A stretch of DNA of 64,000 nucleotides. Origin: Watersipora subatra. Its lineage: Eukaryota; Bryozoa; Gymnolaemata; Cheilostomatida; Watersiporidae. The notes under the pieces are model-generated. The model was not told where the DNA came from and did not search any database. It saw only the letters and a program-made list of their open reading frames with translations. Position numbers and translations under genes: made by a program. Location of the stretch: assembly GCF_963576615.1 (NCBI RefSeq), contig NC_088709.1, positions 19,547,243 to 19,611,242 of the forward strand, in the 5' to 3' direction. Every line of letters begins with the position of its first letter. Position 1 is the stretch's first letter. This document shows, piece after piece, positions 38,201 through 53,200 of this stretch.

Positions 38201-41200
38201 GAAAAATTTTGAAAAATGTCATTTTTCAAAATTGTGCCATAACGAAGCTAAGATGTTGGATTATCATTCCGCCAATTGCTTTCCTTTTTATTTAAAATTC
38301 ACAATAAAATTCTTCAAATTTTGTATTTGTAGTCAGAGTAAGTAGAAGGAAATAGCCTACACAATACTCACGATATATTTCTGCATCACATGCTCATGAA
38401 ATTTTTGAGCAATGCATCTTATACAGTAGTGAGCGAAATAAACTTAAATAAATAAATAAACTGAAATAAAATAAATAAACTGAAATAAATAAAACTTAAA
38501 TTATCATTTATCACATTATTACTCATTGTGAATTTGGTCAATAACCATAAATTATATATATTAAATAAGCCCTCATTTTGTCCTTGATTTCAAAAATGTA
38601 AACCTAGCAGCTGTAAAATCCTGTTTTTGAATTTTTATGTAGGATAAATTCTGAATTTTTATTTTTTATTGGTTAAAGATAACAATCTATACACTTATCA
38701 TCAAACCACATACATTTCTATTTGCTTATGTCAAGTCATATACAGTGCATGGCTTGAACCAGCCTTCACATGACTCAGTTGTGTCTTCCATAAAATCTCG
38801 TGGTTCAAGTTATACTAGTAGGCCTATCGGTTACACTAGTAATGATATATTTAGATAAGCTTGAGTTGATTACAAAAACTGAGCGTGTTTGATTAAAGCT
38901 CTTTAGGAGAATTTCATCAGAACAAGCAAAAGATTTCCATGACGAAGGAGATAATCTTCTTGTCGCGAAACAAACATTTGAATCAAGTAGCTGCGATGAC
39001 AATGTCGCGTTTGCGTTGTTCGTCATAGCAGCTACAATAATGTTACGTTCTCTATCTGTGTACCTGTAGTATTCGTTAGAAAGTGTGTAATATATAAAAT
39101 TACGAAAACAAAATGCTACTTGAACCGTGTTTAATTAAAAAAATAATTGGCATAATTCTTTTATTAACATTTTTATTATTTTCGTTATTGTTATGTTATT
39201 ATTTTTGAGAAATCAGGTTTTTGTTTCAAATTACTAAATTTATTTCAAAAATGGGCATGCTAAGTTAAAATGGGAATTTAAAAATATGCTCCGCAGCCTA
39301 TGAACGATTGCTGAACACCAAACGAGTGTGAAATAGCCTCACTTGGCTTCTGTTGGTATTTGATTATTTCTATGGATGTGTACTACTCTATGGATGTGTG
39401 CTACTCTATGGATGTGTACTACTCTATGGATGTGTACTACTCTATGGATGTGTACTACTCTATGGATGTGTACGACTCTATGGATGTGTACTACTCTATG
39501 GATGTGTACTACTCTATGGATGTGTACTACTCTATGGATGTGTACTACTATTAGCATACTGTCAGGATTGTACTGTTTTACCGTCATATTACATAAGATA
39601 AATTCGTTTGCGTAGACTGCTAAATATGGCATTTCAGTAAGCGTACGTCAGGATATGTATCGCTCAAGATAACAATGCACAATGCTGAGAGTGTAAAGTA
39701 AGAAAACAAATCATTCTTTCAATTAGTGTAGCAAACAAGTCTGAGAATGATTTCCCAAGATCCTCTATCTTGTTTTTCTCAAATGTAATCCAATTAGGCC
39801 CGCTATGATCCAGCGAGCCAGAGGGAAAATTCTAAGAGCAGACAAGATGCCTATTAATTAACTAATGTCGGCAGAAGCTGTCAGTAAATCCATCGCTGCG
39901 TGTACTTTTATACTAGCTGTTGGGGTAAATTCTTAACGCTTCATTTTGTCAGACTGTTAAAGTCTAATTTTTTTTTGTAGATTTTGGGCAGTGGCCGCAA
40001 CAGATGTTTTGGCCGCCGGCTCAGTGGCAGGCAGCCATATCCTACCATCCCGCGTATCAGCAGATGTATCTTCAACAAGCTGCCTCCGCTCCAGCCGCTC
40101 AGTCTATGCCACTCCTTCCTTCGCCACGCTCCAAAGGTTGGTGATTCTTACGTCTATCGATCTGATTGGAACTTTCATTGTTGCTACTTCTGGCATGTCA
40201 ACAATGCAATGAATTTCTCTGTTGTTAATTCTTTTGCCTCCTTTCTGAATGCACTGCTATCACTCCTGTATTCTTCTTCAAACTTTATCCTTTGATCTGG
40301 GGTCTGTGGATGAGCGAATGCAAATTGTTTTTGCTCTAGATGACTCGGTAAAAGTAGTCAAGCCAAAGGACTCATTTGTCAGAGGGATTCATAGCCCTGC
40401 CGGTATTCAAAGTCCCAAGCCAAATAGCCCTGGTTTTCTTCTTGGAGCTAGCAAAGGAGTTGGAGGACGAGCCTTTTCTGTTTATACATCCCGGTCAGGT
40501 GAGACAGTTTACTCTAGAATAATTAGTGTATTTCCTGTATGACGCTGAGAGCAGCTTTCTGAGCCTTTCTCAATGTACTTGTTAGTTATTACTTCCATGG
40601 AACCTACGCATTGTAGCCGGCGTGCATAGTATCCAATATGGCGGATAGTGTAATAACTCTGATCAACATACTTAGTTCAGTGGCAGCACACTCAGCAAAA
40701 GGCAAGAAAAGTTTGTGACAAACAATTTAAACAGCTAAAGCCTTGTTCCTATATCGAATACGAGACCCCAATGGTAATCTCGCGCAGCAAAACACTTAGC
40801 TTGGCTAGTTGGGGGCTAATGTTCACATAAAGCTGCATCGCTGGTGATGGCGTAACAACGGCCGCTAGCCATGCCGTCTCGAAAATGCAAACCTTCACCT
40901 GTACAGTGCATTTTGGGAAGGCTTTACCTGCGGCTCTTCGCGAGAGTTGAACAGCGCTGAACTCTTGCGTTGACCGCCGGCAACTACCCGTGGCATTCGG
41001 CGCGCAGGTTCAAATTTTACCGCTGATAGCCCTGCAGTGCTGTCGCCGGTGCTAGCGGCGTATATGGGAACCAGGCTTTAGAAATCTCTAGTAAAAAACA
41101 TGTGGACTATTATCACCGATTTGTGTGAAGAAATGTCATGCATCATTTTTTACATAATTGTAGATTTTGCTTTCTTCGATTCATTTCCTTAATCTGCATG

Positions 41201-44200
41201 AATTATTATAATCTATTATATACATACATATTGTTATGCAACTACTAATGGACTTTCTCTTTAACATTCACCCAACTACTATTATTTATGTCTTTCATAT
41301 TTTACACAAATTAATAGATGTAAATATCAATCTACTAGCAGAAAAGTAGGTGTTTGTCTCTATAGTCCCTGCTGTTTTGTTGTAGAAACGCCTGCCTCGG
41401 GAAATCAGTCAGCTTCCGAAACAGGTAATGATTATCACGCTAGTTGGGCTGTGCTAACCATAGCTGTCACGCTTACAAATATAGCATTATTACACATCAG
41501 CTAGCTGGTCACTGGCCATCTGACAAGGTGTGAACCTCTAATAAACATTAAACTAGGCGTGTGGACGACTTGAAGCTGTTGTGGTTGTGAATGTAAACAT
41601 TGGATGTTGATACACCTTAGTTTGGTTTCTCTGGTAATGAGGTTCAGTCATTATCCTTGCTATTTATTTTGGCTACCAAGACTGGTTTTTTGTTGTAAGT
41701 ACATGTATGAATGAAAATGGCTCGTAGTCATCAACAAAACTGCCTTTTAAACTACAGAACTGGTACGTGTTCTAATTTTTGTTGCTCGAAGGTGCCTGTG
41801 AGTGGTGAACCATCCCACTCAGGGATGAGAAAGATGGCCAACCAGCTCCAGGGAGTTCAAAAAATAAATTCTCACGTGGCACACTCAACGACTTCCGCCA
41901 ACCCCTCTATGCCCTTCCCTGATCTCTCTTTCCTTTCTTTTGTCTACGCTCTGGCTGCCCTGCTTCCCCCTTTCTGTTGCCTCTTCCTTTTTCCCTTGCC
42001 TCTTCCTTTTCTCCCTTGCCTCATCTCCTGGGTAGATTATGTAACAACAGTAACAGTAATAATACTGCTGTCAGACCTGATAAGCTCCAGTTTTTTGCTC
42101 TCATCTTTCCCTCAGACACTAACGTAGAAGCTGTCATAACATGACATAACAAGCTACCATAAAACCTTTCTTTGAACGTCACCTCTAACAGAGTGCCACT
42201 CAAATTGAAATGTTGAAAAATTGAACCCTGCTCTCTAATTGAACATCACTTCTAATTGAACATCACCTCTAATGAACTGTCACTGTGACATTTATTATGC
42301 AAATTAGTAATCAAAAGTTTTCAACATCACAAAATAATAACTTTCAAATAATACTTGGTTGGTATATCAATCCCAGCATAACAAGTGATGTACCGTATAT
42401 GTTGTAATAGAAGACCATTGCTATTTCGATAGCCTCTAATACTTGGAGTTTTGTGAACCAATGTGTAATGCATTGATCGCGCATGGTAAACACTCATTGA
42501 TTATGTGTGTGTAAGTCTACGAGATTGAGAACTTAACATTCAATTAAAATGCACCTACATTTATGTGTTAAACTTCTGAAGAGCCCCATGGGAACATATA
42601 AACCTTTGCAGACATTTCAAGCAGTTGCGATTCTGAAGATGCGACTCCTTTGAAATGAACGAAATATGACTTGCACTTTAAGCTGGATGTTGTTGCATAT
42701 GCTGAGACGTACAATAAATCAAAGGTTGCAAAAAACAATAATGGTCCTCGTTCGTGTGTCAAAAATTGGACAAAACAAAAAGTACAACTCGAAGCTCAGT
42801 TGAAAGCTTCATAAAACCACCTCATCGAACAAATTACTCAAAGGTGCCGAATGTTCTTTGCGTGACAATGACTTTGACGATAAGCTTATCAACTGGATTC
42901 ACCAGCAACGTCAGAAAAAACTTTGTATCAGTCGCACAATGATCTAGAGAGAGGCACTCATTTTGTCGGCTGACAAAAAATTTCCAGGCCTGCAAGGGCT
43001 GGTTGGAAAAGTTTTTGCGTTGCCACAACTTGGTCTCACGTCGTGCAACATTGATTTGCCAGAAGGAGCCAAAAGAATACGCTGAAAAGATCAATGATGA
43101 CTTATTGTTTATGAGCAGAATCGTTGACCATCCAACTATACATACATCTGTCCTGCAGACAAGATGGCTGTCTATTTGGATTATTTGAGTAGTCTAACTG
43201 TTGAAAATAGGGAATCCAAGAGGTTCCAAGTTACACATTATTGTCTTGCTGGCAGCTCGATCTGATGAATTTAAATGCCAACCATACATTCTACTAAACA
43301 ACACGCAACCAATTAAGGAGATCGTCACCAAGTTCAAGAATACCCTTCATCTGTGTTGGGCTAGCTGCTCCTTTTATGTTTGAAAAGCGCCTCCTGGCCT
43401 GGGATTCATTCAGATGTCATATCAGCGATGCCACAAAGCAACACTTGATGCAACTCCAGGTTGATACGGCCTGAGGCTGCACCAACAGATCCGTAACTTT
43501 TACTGGAAAGCCCCATTCAAGTGTAAATTCCAACAATTCTGTGACAATTGGATGAAGGCATGGCGATAAGGGCTACACAAAGCCCAAAAAATATGAGGAT
43601 CATTAATGGAAGTGTATTTAGAATGGATAGTTGATGCTTGGAATCAAATGCCGAATGATCCAATCATCAAGTCTTTTAAGGGATGTGGGCTGGCCAACAC
43701 TCTAGACGGCTCTGAGGATTACAAGATTCCCTGTTTAAGGTCAGACAGACCGCTTCAGACTGAACTGGAAGCAAACGTGGGCCAATGCTGGCATTACCAA
43801 TGCATATGAAATTATTCAATACTCGACGATGATACAGAAGGTTTTGAAAATGACGAGGATGGCTGCAATAGTGATGTGCCACTTGATTTTTACCAGTGAA
43901 TTTTTTATGTTATAGTATTACGTTAGATGTTATCATTAATTAAATTCTTTTCAAAATTCTTACCAGTTAGTTGAAAAGTTGAACACCACCCTCTAATTAA
44001 ACACCACCTCTAATAAAGGGTCACTATAGTAGTTTGGAAAATAGAGCACCATGACACTCAAATAGAGGTTTTACGGTAATAGTAATATTTGACTTGCTTT
44101 CCCTACCCTGGCTTTGTTTACACGTCAAGGACAAAGGTTGTGCAGTGATTAAGTTGTTGAATTTTGGGTACTAGCCATTATAGGATGATAATAATACAGC

Positions 44201-47200
44201 AAGAATAAATAACATAGTTACCTCTGTCAAGAAACACTTGACTGCTGTTGTTGATAATGGCTTGCGAATATGCATTGTCATGTTGATGCAGCTCTGCCAA
44301 TACTACTCGCTCGCCCGCTGTCATCTAACCCTAGTCATCTATTAAACATGCTTGTTCTCTTCATAAACCTTGCTGTCTAAAAGATTAACCTCCACAAAAC
44401 TTTAGCAGAATTTATCAGAAAGTATCGGTATTTTTCTATCATTTTTGATTGTTTTTGATGTTTGAGTGATCTGACTGTCAATATGTTTCTAGAAAAGGTC
44501 AGAAAAAAAATATGTACGAACTGTCGCTAGTTGTTATCGCTGCGATAATTGATATTCTGTCAGCCTTTTTACAACTATAAACATCATGATCACACTTTCA
44601 CTTTTTGAGTGTTTTAACCGCGATCAAGTTTTGTCGATTTTAATCTTGAAACATCCTGGCAGTCAGACCACCTCAAACATCAAAAACACTCGCATATGAT
44701 AGAAAAATACTGTCACTTTCTGATAAAATCTACTAAAATTGTGTACTAGTTCATCTTTTACGTAGCTTGTTATATAACTTTCTCTCTATGTATTTTGCTA
44801 AATTACAGGCAAACCACACATAGTTTACCTTTATTCATTTAGCCTTTTTAGTAGTTCTTTATGGCGTATAAACTTATTATTATTATTATTATTTTGACGT
44901 ATCATTAGTCATTATAGTGTGTCAACTGATAGTGAACTCTTATTTCAGGTTGTATGGCGACCCAATCGCCCTTCTACGATTATTACGTTATAGATGAGCA
45001 CTGGCCAGGCTACAGTGCATACCATAAAAGCATCTGTGGTACGACTCGCACTGCGCAAGCCGTGGCTCAGGGTATACTTATGGCTCCGCTTGCAATTAGC
45101 TTTGTAACCAATACTTTATCATGTTGCCTCTCTTCCTTGCTCTGCTCTTGTTTAGCCACGCTCATTCTCCTTTAGAAATGACAAGATTCTCACTTTGGCC
45201 AAGTCTCGTCTTGTGTTCCTTTGTTCTTGTTGTCGCAGTAATATCTCTCAGTATTTCCTTGGCTAGTTTATATATGTGTTCAAAATTGTGTTCATCATAA
45301 TTTAGGAAAGATCGATAGCTGAGATGGATTTGTCTTAACTTATTCTTTTCATTACCGTTTGTCCTTTTGGGCTAAAGTTCTGTCACAAGTCTCTAGTAGC
45401 ACGCCTTTGCTGCGCCGCACGCAATACAGCATTCAGCAGTCGTCAGTCCTCGTTTCTGATTATAGTTCGATTCAAACATTGGGTATTTCTGTAGAATAGC
45501 TTACTCGCTTAAAATGTACGCTGAACTTGAAGCACATTTCTTATCATATCTCATCAAGAAAGCACAGTGTGTATTAGTGCCCTCACTGCAAGTAGAGAGG
45601 CGTACCAAATATTTCACTCTAACCCGCTTGCCATCCACACTTGATATACCCTGAGATCTCGCTAACTGGCTAGCAATTTAAAAACTAAAAAATTTTAATG
45701 ATTCGAATTTCGCTGCTTAGTTGATTGAATTTGATGACTCGCATAGAGATTTCTGCCTAGCTAGAGGCGCTGTTAGACTTGATAACCAGTTGATCAAGTC
45801 TGGCTTGTTCAAGCATTGAGCTTTCGCATCGTCGATGACAAAGCCCTCTGTTGCACACAATGTAGCAAGCCGCTATTCATTTAGCATCCTAGTAGTTAGT
45901 CTGTAACTCCCTACTCGCTGCCTTGCAGGGGTCGACTTGACGCAGAAGTCTAGTCGGAAATCGTCCAACAAATCCAAGGCTGAATCTACGGAAAAGGATA
46001 AAAAGGATGACAGACCCGTTGGTGTAGCCGTTGCTAGGCAACGCTCTGCTGCTGATCCAAAGCCACATGGTGAGCTATAAATGACAAACAAGGCTAGGGA
46101 GATAGAGCTAGATATATAGGCTAGCAGGAGTATTGATTGTTAGAAATTCTTGAGATTAATGCTCGAGTTTATCATAGCTATGCTAAGTACATCAACAATT
46201 CTATTGCATACTCTATTGCATACGCGTATCTTAATACATGATCTCTGCAGTGATCACGCTAGGGGTTTAAGGTGAGCCTCGAAGTAGGTGAGGCATCCTT
46301 TCTGTAGCCGAGATGCTTGTGTCCACTCTGACCGCACCAACCTCAAACTCGGCCTTAGTTGGTCACAAATAGCTCAATAATTACTTAAAACTCTGGTACA
46401 AGATAGAGTTCTCTTAATGTGGCCGTTGAACCTCTACTGGCCGCTAAGGCTATTCTAATGGATCATGTCTGCTTAGAGTCGGCCTACATAGCAGCATACG
46501 TTATGCTTTCTGGCCAAAGTTTAGTGATGAAATGCGTGGGGTTAACTCGCTACAACACTTTCAAACTAACTCTGGCAGTCTGTTCTTCAAACCAAGGCCG
46601 ATATCTAAAGCCAAAATAGGGTTAGTTATTGTACTATACCATCATTTATTTACCAAGTGCTGTTCCTCAGATGTCTGACGTAGTTTCATTGACGGTCATT
46701 TGCAAGCAATGTCTCTGGTGACCACTTCTCTCAGTCATACCGTGTACTGCTAACGAATCATCCGAGTCGCTTCATTGATTTTTCATTGAATTTAATTAAG
46801 ATTGCAACCTTGTTGAAGAATCTCTATGTACTGCATGTTGCAGTAGCTAAATGCAGTAGTTCGGGGATACTAGTTCTGGAGCTGCTAGTCTCATCTTTTA
46901 TGATCTATTTGGGTCTTTCGCTCTGCAGGGCTGATGCGTGTTAATTTGCTTTTGCTCTAAGCTCATATTATAGTCTGAGTATCTCTGCCTCTGGTCCAGT
47001 TTTTTTTACAGTCAAAGTATGTTTTACTTAAGGTTTTAACAAAAGTGGCAAATAATCGTAAAACCGGTTTGCTGAGGTTAGGTGTCTTTAGACACAATCA
47101 TACTTTACTATCACCAAAATACTCTATGATGGTTTCCTGTTATGATGGTTTAGGTGCCAGATTTGGGATTTTGTCTATGTTTGATGTGTTTATAATGACG

Positions 47201-50200
47201 AAATATGATGAAATCTTATTATGGAAAAGGGCTGTCTTAACCTTTCATTTTATCACCATTTAATAAACTTACCGGTATGTGGCTGATCATCAAACTGTAA
47301 TTCTAAATATTGTTCAGTTGAAATATTCTGTAACCAAGCTGTGAGTCTTCCTATCCTAGTAGTTGTTATTTTAGTACATCTTGTTAATAAATACTGCAGT
47401 CGTTACTACATTGCTTTGTTTGGTTTAACGATAAGTAACTAGCCACAATACTATGGCAATGCCTGGGTATTCAAAACAAGTTAATGCTTCTTTTAAAAAT
47501 TAACAACATACTCCCTGTTATCAGCAGTAAGTTGTTCAGCCGAAAGAATGAAAATTCCGAATTCTTTGTGAGTTATATTCTGGAGGCTTTGGTTTTCATT
47601 TTTTGAAAGAAAAAATACTAATAGTGGAAATTGTAGAATGCAGATGATTTTATTAATGATACTTTTGGTATTATGAAGTTCTGAAAATATTTTTCTAAAA
47701 TGTTTCGCTGTTTTTTTTACTGTAGCCGCGATTGTATAATCTCTCATTCAAGTTGTAAAGCTTTCAGACACGGCGTGGCAGCTGCCTCGACCAAGGACTG
47801 CACAGCCAAAAGACTGCAAAGCTTTTTGTTTGCCGTAATTCTCGTAGTTTCATAATTAATTTTAGTGCTTGTATTAAAATAATGCTTAGAGTTACCTGGA
47901 ATGCATTTAACTCATAATTAAAATGCAAACTCAAATTAAGAAACATTCTACAAAATCTAGTATCGATTATGGGCTCAGAAATCGACTCGAATAGCTTCCA
48001 AATAACTCGAATCAGTCATTCAACGCTAATCGCCATATGATTAAACTCAAAGTGATGCAGTAAGCAAGATTATAATGTAGGTGTGATGCTGTATAGAAAG
48101 TCCGATGTTGTCAATACTTAGCTAGCAGTATGCTGCCAAGGTTTTATCCCTCCCATGGCCACGCCGAATAATTGGTGAAAACATGCAGCCTCGTAGTCTG
48201 GCAACTTCATAGCGTTGCAAGTAATCTCACCCCTAGCTCATCAGATGCTTGTTGTGTGTAGCGCAGGTAGGCGAGTGTAGCGCAGGTAGGCGAGTGTAGC
48301 GTTGGTAGGCGAGGGCTCTCAGGGCTAGCAATTAATAGCTTCCAAATGTCATAAGCATGAGTCAGCAGTGTCTGTTTCAGTCTGTTTGCTGCCGGTGTTA
48401 GTCAATTCATCTGACTTAATTGTAGGGCATTGTTTGTTATGAATGTATTGATTGTTCAGCGTGGCGTCCACTCATAGACCATCACTTTTAATTGGCCGAG
48501 GTTCTCCATTTCATTTTCATGCCGGAAAGTCTTAAATGTGTTGTTAAAAATGGCTCAAAGAGTCACACAGAGAAACTAACCATGTATTTAATTATATACA
48601 CTTTAATATTCCTGTCGCAGGACTGATTTATAACAATGCATATAATTGACTAAACTTATTCTCCGTGACAGGAGAATTTTCAGTTTTTAAAAAGCAAGTA
48701 CTTCATTTGATTTACATTAAGAGGACAATTAGATTTGCCATCCTTAGCCTGTCTACATATTTATACATCAATCTATGCAACTGTTCATACAAGTCTAGAA
48801 AGTGATAATGACATTTTAATTTTTCTTGCGTTGTTAGCAAACGCTAAAGTGATAGATCATGAATTTGCAAAATAATCTGTTAGGGGTATTCTCTGATTCC
48901 CGGTGAGTACCCTAAGAGGTAAGCCTGACGAAATGCAAACAAAAAGCCTCTATCGTAGAATGGAGTAAGTGTTAAGAACTTTGTTCAGCCATACACATAT
49001 CTCTAAAATATAAGTTATCTTTGACACACCTCTTTTAGCGATATGTGACCTCATGATATTATCTTTATCACCAGGCAAGTGTTTAGTAAAGGTAGCTTAG
49101 TAACATTAAAATATTTATAAAGATTTCGAGCTACAGTTTTTAATGGTGCATTATCGTTTTGTTTTCCTATTGTTGTATGGCCTAATTTGAAAAACATTTT
49201 TATTTGTGAAATGAAATTATTGCTAATAAAGTACTATATATATCATAAGTATGCGTATTCACTATCAACAGGCCCTAATCGACTCGGTTGTCGCGTACCG
49301 TAATCTTCTTTACTACAATACCCTCTACTAGCGCTATGAGTATTAGTTCTCATAAAATTGGGAGAAGTACGCGAGGAGGATTCAAAACAACACATATTCA
49401 ACTCACCTTATTCAACTCACCTTATTCAACTCACCTTATTCAACTCACCTTATTCAACTCACCTTATTCAACTCACCTCATTCAACTCACCTCATTCAAC
49501 TCACCTCATTCAACTCACCTTATTCAACTCACCTTATTCAACTCACTTTATTCAACTCACCTTGTTCAACTCACCTTATTCAACTCACCTTATTCAACTC
49601 ACCTTATTCAACTCACCTTATTCAACTCACAGTTCATGTGTTACAAAATTTTCAAATAGTTCATTTTAAAACTAGCCAACTAGCTTAACTTTTTCACAGC
49701 CGCGTTAAATTCGTTATTCTGACCAAATTAATTCAAACGGATTTTCGAAAAATCGATTTACCGCTACTATTTGAGCAATATATTGAGAACCCATGCAGAT
49801 ATTGTTTCACTGTAAAATGCATCATATTCAAAGCAAAACTCTTTACAAGATAGGTATTAAGTTGTTTAGTGAATCCCATTGTCGCAAAACTTCTGACGCT
49901 TTCCTTGATGTATTTTTTATTGCCATGACGATACCGATCTGCCTTTTCCTTTTTTAAAGATATTTAGACATGGCATTGCTGAGCCAAAAGATTTTCAACA
50001 AATTGTGATTGGCAACAAACAGGGTTGGCTCGGTTTAAACCGAAAAAAACAGTTTCTTCGGTTTTTTTTCATTATTTTTTGTGAAAAACATAATATTTTA
50101 AGCTACTAGTGGTTCATGTGCGGTAGAAATGCAATTATATGTAATTATCAGCTGTGGAAGTTTATTTAGGACACAGTAGTAAATTGATGGCAGAGCTCAA

Positions 50201-53200
50201 GTTGAAACTACATGAAATCCTAGCACAACAATGAATTAGTGAGTTTCATTTTCAATTGGTTTTATCAAGTGATATGATGATCTCTTTACTGATGAAATAT
50301 AAAAACCATGTGGAATATACTAATCCAATCACCGTCTCTAATAATGAATGAATACTTTCTCAAGTCTGGCAAGTGAGAAAGGATTACTTATAATTAGAAA
50401 TTAAGACAATAAAATCCTTTTAGGCAAAAGCTTCAAGTTTGCAAACTAATATTTCATTTATTGAGCACAAGCCAAAGTAGTTGGATCGTTAGAATTCAGT
50501 TTATCAAGTTTTTTGTGTTTTGAAAAGTTAAAAGTTGGGCCTCAAATTTCCAACATGCTTCACAAACAAGATCCCGTTTGGCAGTTTTTCACTCGAACTG
50601 CAAAAGGCAAAGGTTTTAATGCAAAATGGAACAGGTGCGCTGTCGTAACGCGAGGTCACGCAGATAGACTTAAAGCTCACGTAGCAAAATGTCAAGCTGA
50701 AAACACCAATTTAGACAGTGATGCTAATATTCAGGTGATAGAAGTTGAGTCATCTGCCACTTCTCCAAACACTAGCAATGCATCTGCATTATGCTCTGCT
50801 CTACACTACCACATGACAAATCACTTGGATTAAAATTCCTACTTATACATAGAGCTGTATGTAAAATATTCGCTTTATGTGATAAGGTTTCTGCTCTGTA
50901 TTTCATCGATCATGTTTGATTTAAGACTCATTCTGAAATTTCTATATGTTTTCTCTCTTTTTTCCTATAGCAACTCCCACAGTACCATCTTAAACAGATG
51001 ATTTCACATATGTATGTTCAATACTCAATCATGCAGCTATAGTAAGCGATGTTAATTAGACTTAAAATTGCAAAAACCTTGGTAAAATCATAAAAACCAG
51101 TTTAAACCATAAAAACCAGTTTAAACCAAAAAAATCTGGTTTTTTCATAAAAAACCGTGGTTTTTTCATAAAAAACCGTGGTTTTTTCCAACCCTGGCAA
51201 CAAAGTTGTTTCGTTGGATACAAAATTTGATTGGTCTAGCAAATGTGTGGACCTTGTAATAAAAAGAAAAGTGAAACCCTATTGATACATTACAAGCGAA
51301 TTACGGTAGTGAAAGAGTTAAACAGTGTTGCAGCGATTGCTTACCACAAACTCATCTACAAAACATGTATGAAAACCCGTTAATCTTTGGAGCTTTTTTT
51401 TTGGAGTCTGATTTTCTTGAAAGTTCAGCTAACAAGTATTTATTCTCGTCTCAGCAATTTACTTGTAAAATTTGAAAAAACTTTTTTATCTGTTGGGTGG
51501 TTTACAAAAAATTGATTTATAGAAAATTAATACACTAAAAAATCAATGTAGGCATTGACTAACACCAAGGCAGCAAAAGTAGATAAGCATTAGGTTGATA
51601 CAATTGGTGACGAACAATTTTAAAGGTCGGTTTTGTCAAGGAAGTATTATTCCAGAAAACAAATTCGATCTTGAGATATCGGTACGGTTATTGTTAAAAA
51701 GTGTTAATAGCATCGTATGGTAATAAATATGACCATTTGAAATTTTAAGTGACAAAGTGTATAAAAGTAATTAAGATATACAATGAAAAAGCAAACTAAA
51801 AGCGCAATATTAAACTTCCCCATCCATAGGACTGACCATGGGGCACGCTCTAGGTCGACTCCCAATAGTTATTACTTTGGCCTTCTTCGACAAACGTAAT
51901 GAGACCTCATGAACCTGGTTAGGAAAGGAAATTTGTTCCAAAACCTTTCAATAGACTAATAATATAATATAGAATAATAATATTTAATAAAACCTCCATT
52001 AAATATGATCAGTTTAATCAGATCATATTAATTTGAGTTTTTCTGAATGTTTATAAATGTTCCCATAAGCACATAACGTGTCGTTGTAGCAACGTTGGGT
52101 GCAAGTACAGCTCTTAGTACTAACTCTTTAGATATATATATTATATATATATTTGTCACTAATAGTATTTTAAAGAAAAAATACTTTTTCAGATATGCCA
52201 TACAAGAACCAGGAAACAACAAAAAGACTAGTTAGTCAATCAAATAAATGGTTTAACATACAGATTTAAAATGCCTTTCTCTGTTAACCCCTTAGAATAC
52301 ATATAATACTATTAATGGTGCACCGGCAGTCCCTTGCGTCGTGAGTGATCATCATGTGTAATAAGTATCCGCACAACTATTCCGTAATGTGGCAAGGTGA
52401 TTGGGTGCTTCAGATGCGCTTTGCTGGGAAGCTGAATTCAATTCAGTTTTACAGTTAAATTCTCGTGTGATGCAATCTTTTTTCTTCAGGCTCTTAACCT
52501 GGGTCTGGACAGATGGAAGGACACAACTCCTGTTACAATGAAGATTATAGACTTGCAGATAAATTTTGCGCATTCATTTTATCTCCGGTTTAATATTACA
52601 AAATATTAAGTGTATTATATTAAATGTATTAGGTAAGTCAATAGCTGCTACACTGCAGTCTGAAAGCATCGAGTTGTTCTATTTAGCAGAATGTATTTCA
52701 TGGGATTTTTCAACATGCGGTCGCCATCAATTTCATGTGGTGGGGAGCTGAGTTTGTAGTCATATTGAGTATAGTTACATTTCTCATGATTTGCTGATAC
52801 TATTATTAAGTGTATGAGTCATGCTGTCACCTGTTTTAGCTATAGCCAGGTGCTTTTGTTGTATTTTTTGAAAACACATTATTATGTTGTCTTCTTTTTA
52901 AGACCGTTATGCGGCAGTCACAATGACCCATAATTATAACAAAGTGTACTCTAAAAACTATGCTCTATGTGATTTTGCCATTTTCAATGGCTAGTAGGCG
53001 TTGCTTCCGCAATGCAGGCTCTGAATAAAGGACAACCATATTCTGTGGCTTGACATGCTCTTTTCACGTTCTACTGTGTTGTGTTGTAGATGCTGAGACT
53101 GTGGTTGTATCATCAAGCACATCTACAGCAGCCAGCACTGCAGTAACAACCAGTACTAGTACTTCACAAGCTGTCACAGCCCCTGTAAATAGCCAGTGGC

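Larger units (their letters stand above)
29248..39980 (+). other. Long intron of the right-hand gene, 10.7 kb
   Basis: No conserved coding exon was recognised. It contains the repeats listed separately: two candidate MITEs at 31031-31850 and 32027-32647, palindromes at 30440-30483, 34054-34105 and 35354-35394, a SINE-like copy at 34293-34526, and tandem repeats at 36853-36943 and 39370-39550. The remaining AT-rich sequence shows nothing I can name. Confidence 0.5.
46070..53089 (+). other. Intron of the right-hand gene, 7 kb
   Basis: Contains three copies of GTAGCGCAGGTAGGCGAGT-like repeats (48258-48312), a second copy of the dispersed 75-bp repeat (49161-49243), a 15-bp tandem array (49396-49630), the hAT relic (50020-51196) and a SINE-like copy (52327-52525). 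I saw no conserved exon in the rest. Confidence 0.5.

Noticed and set aside
39339..39632. Several overlapping frames (VHIHRV, GCVLLY, MDVYYS repeats)
   Set aside because: By-products of the 18-bp tandem array, open in several frames at once.
41711..42127. 138-codon plus-strand frame
   Set aside because: Kept open by a polypyrimidine tract, translates to Leu/Phe/Pro runs and has no recognised domain.
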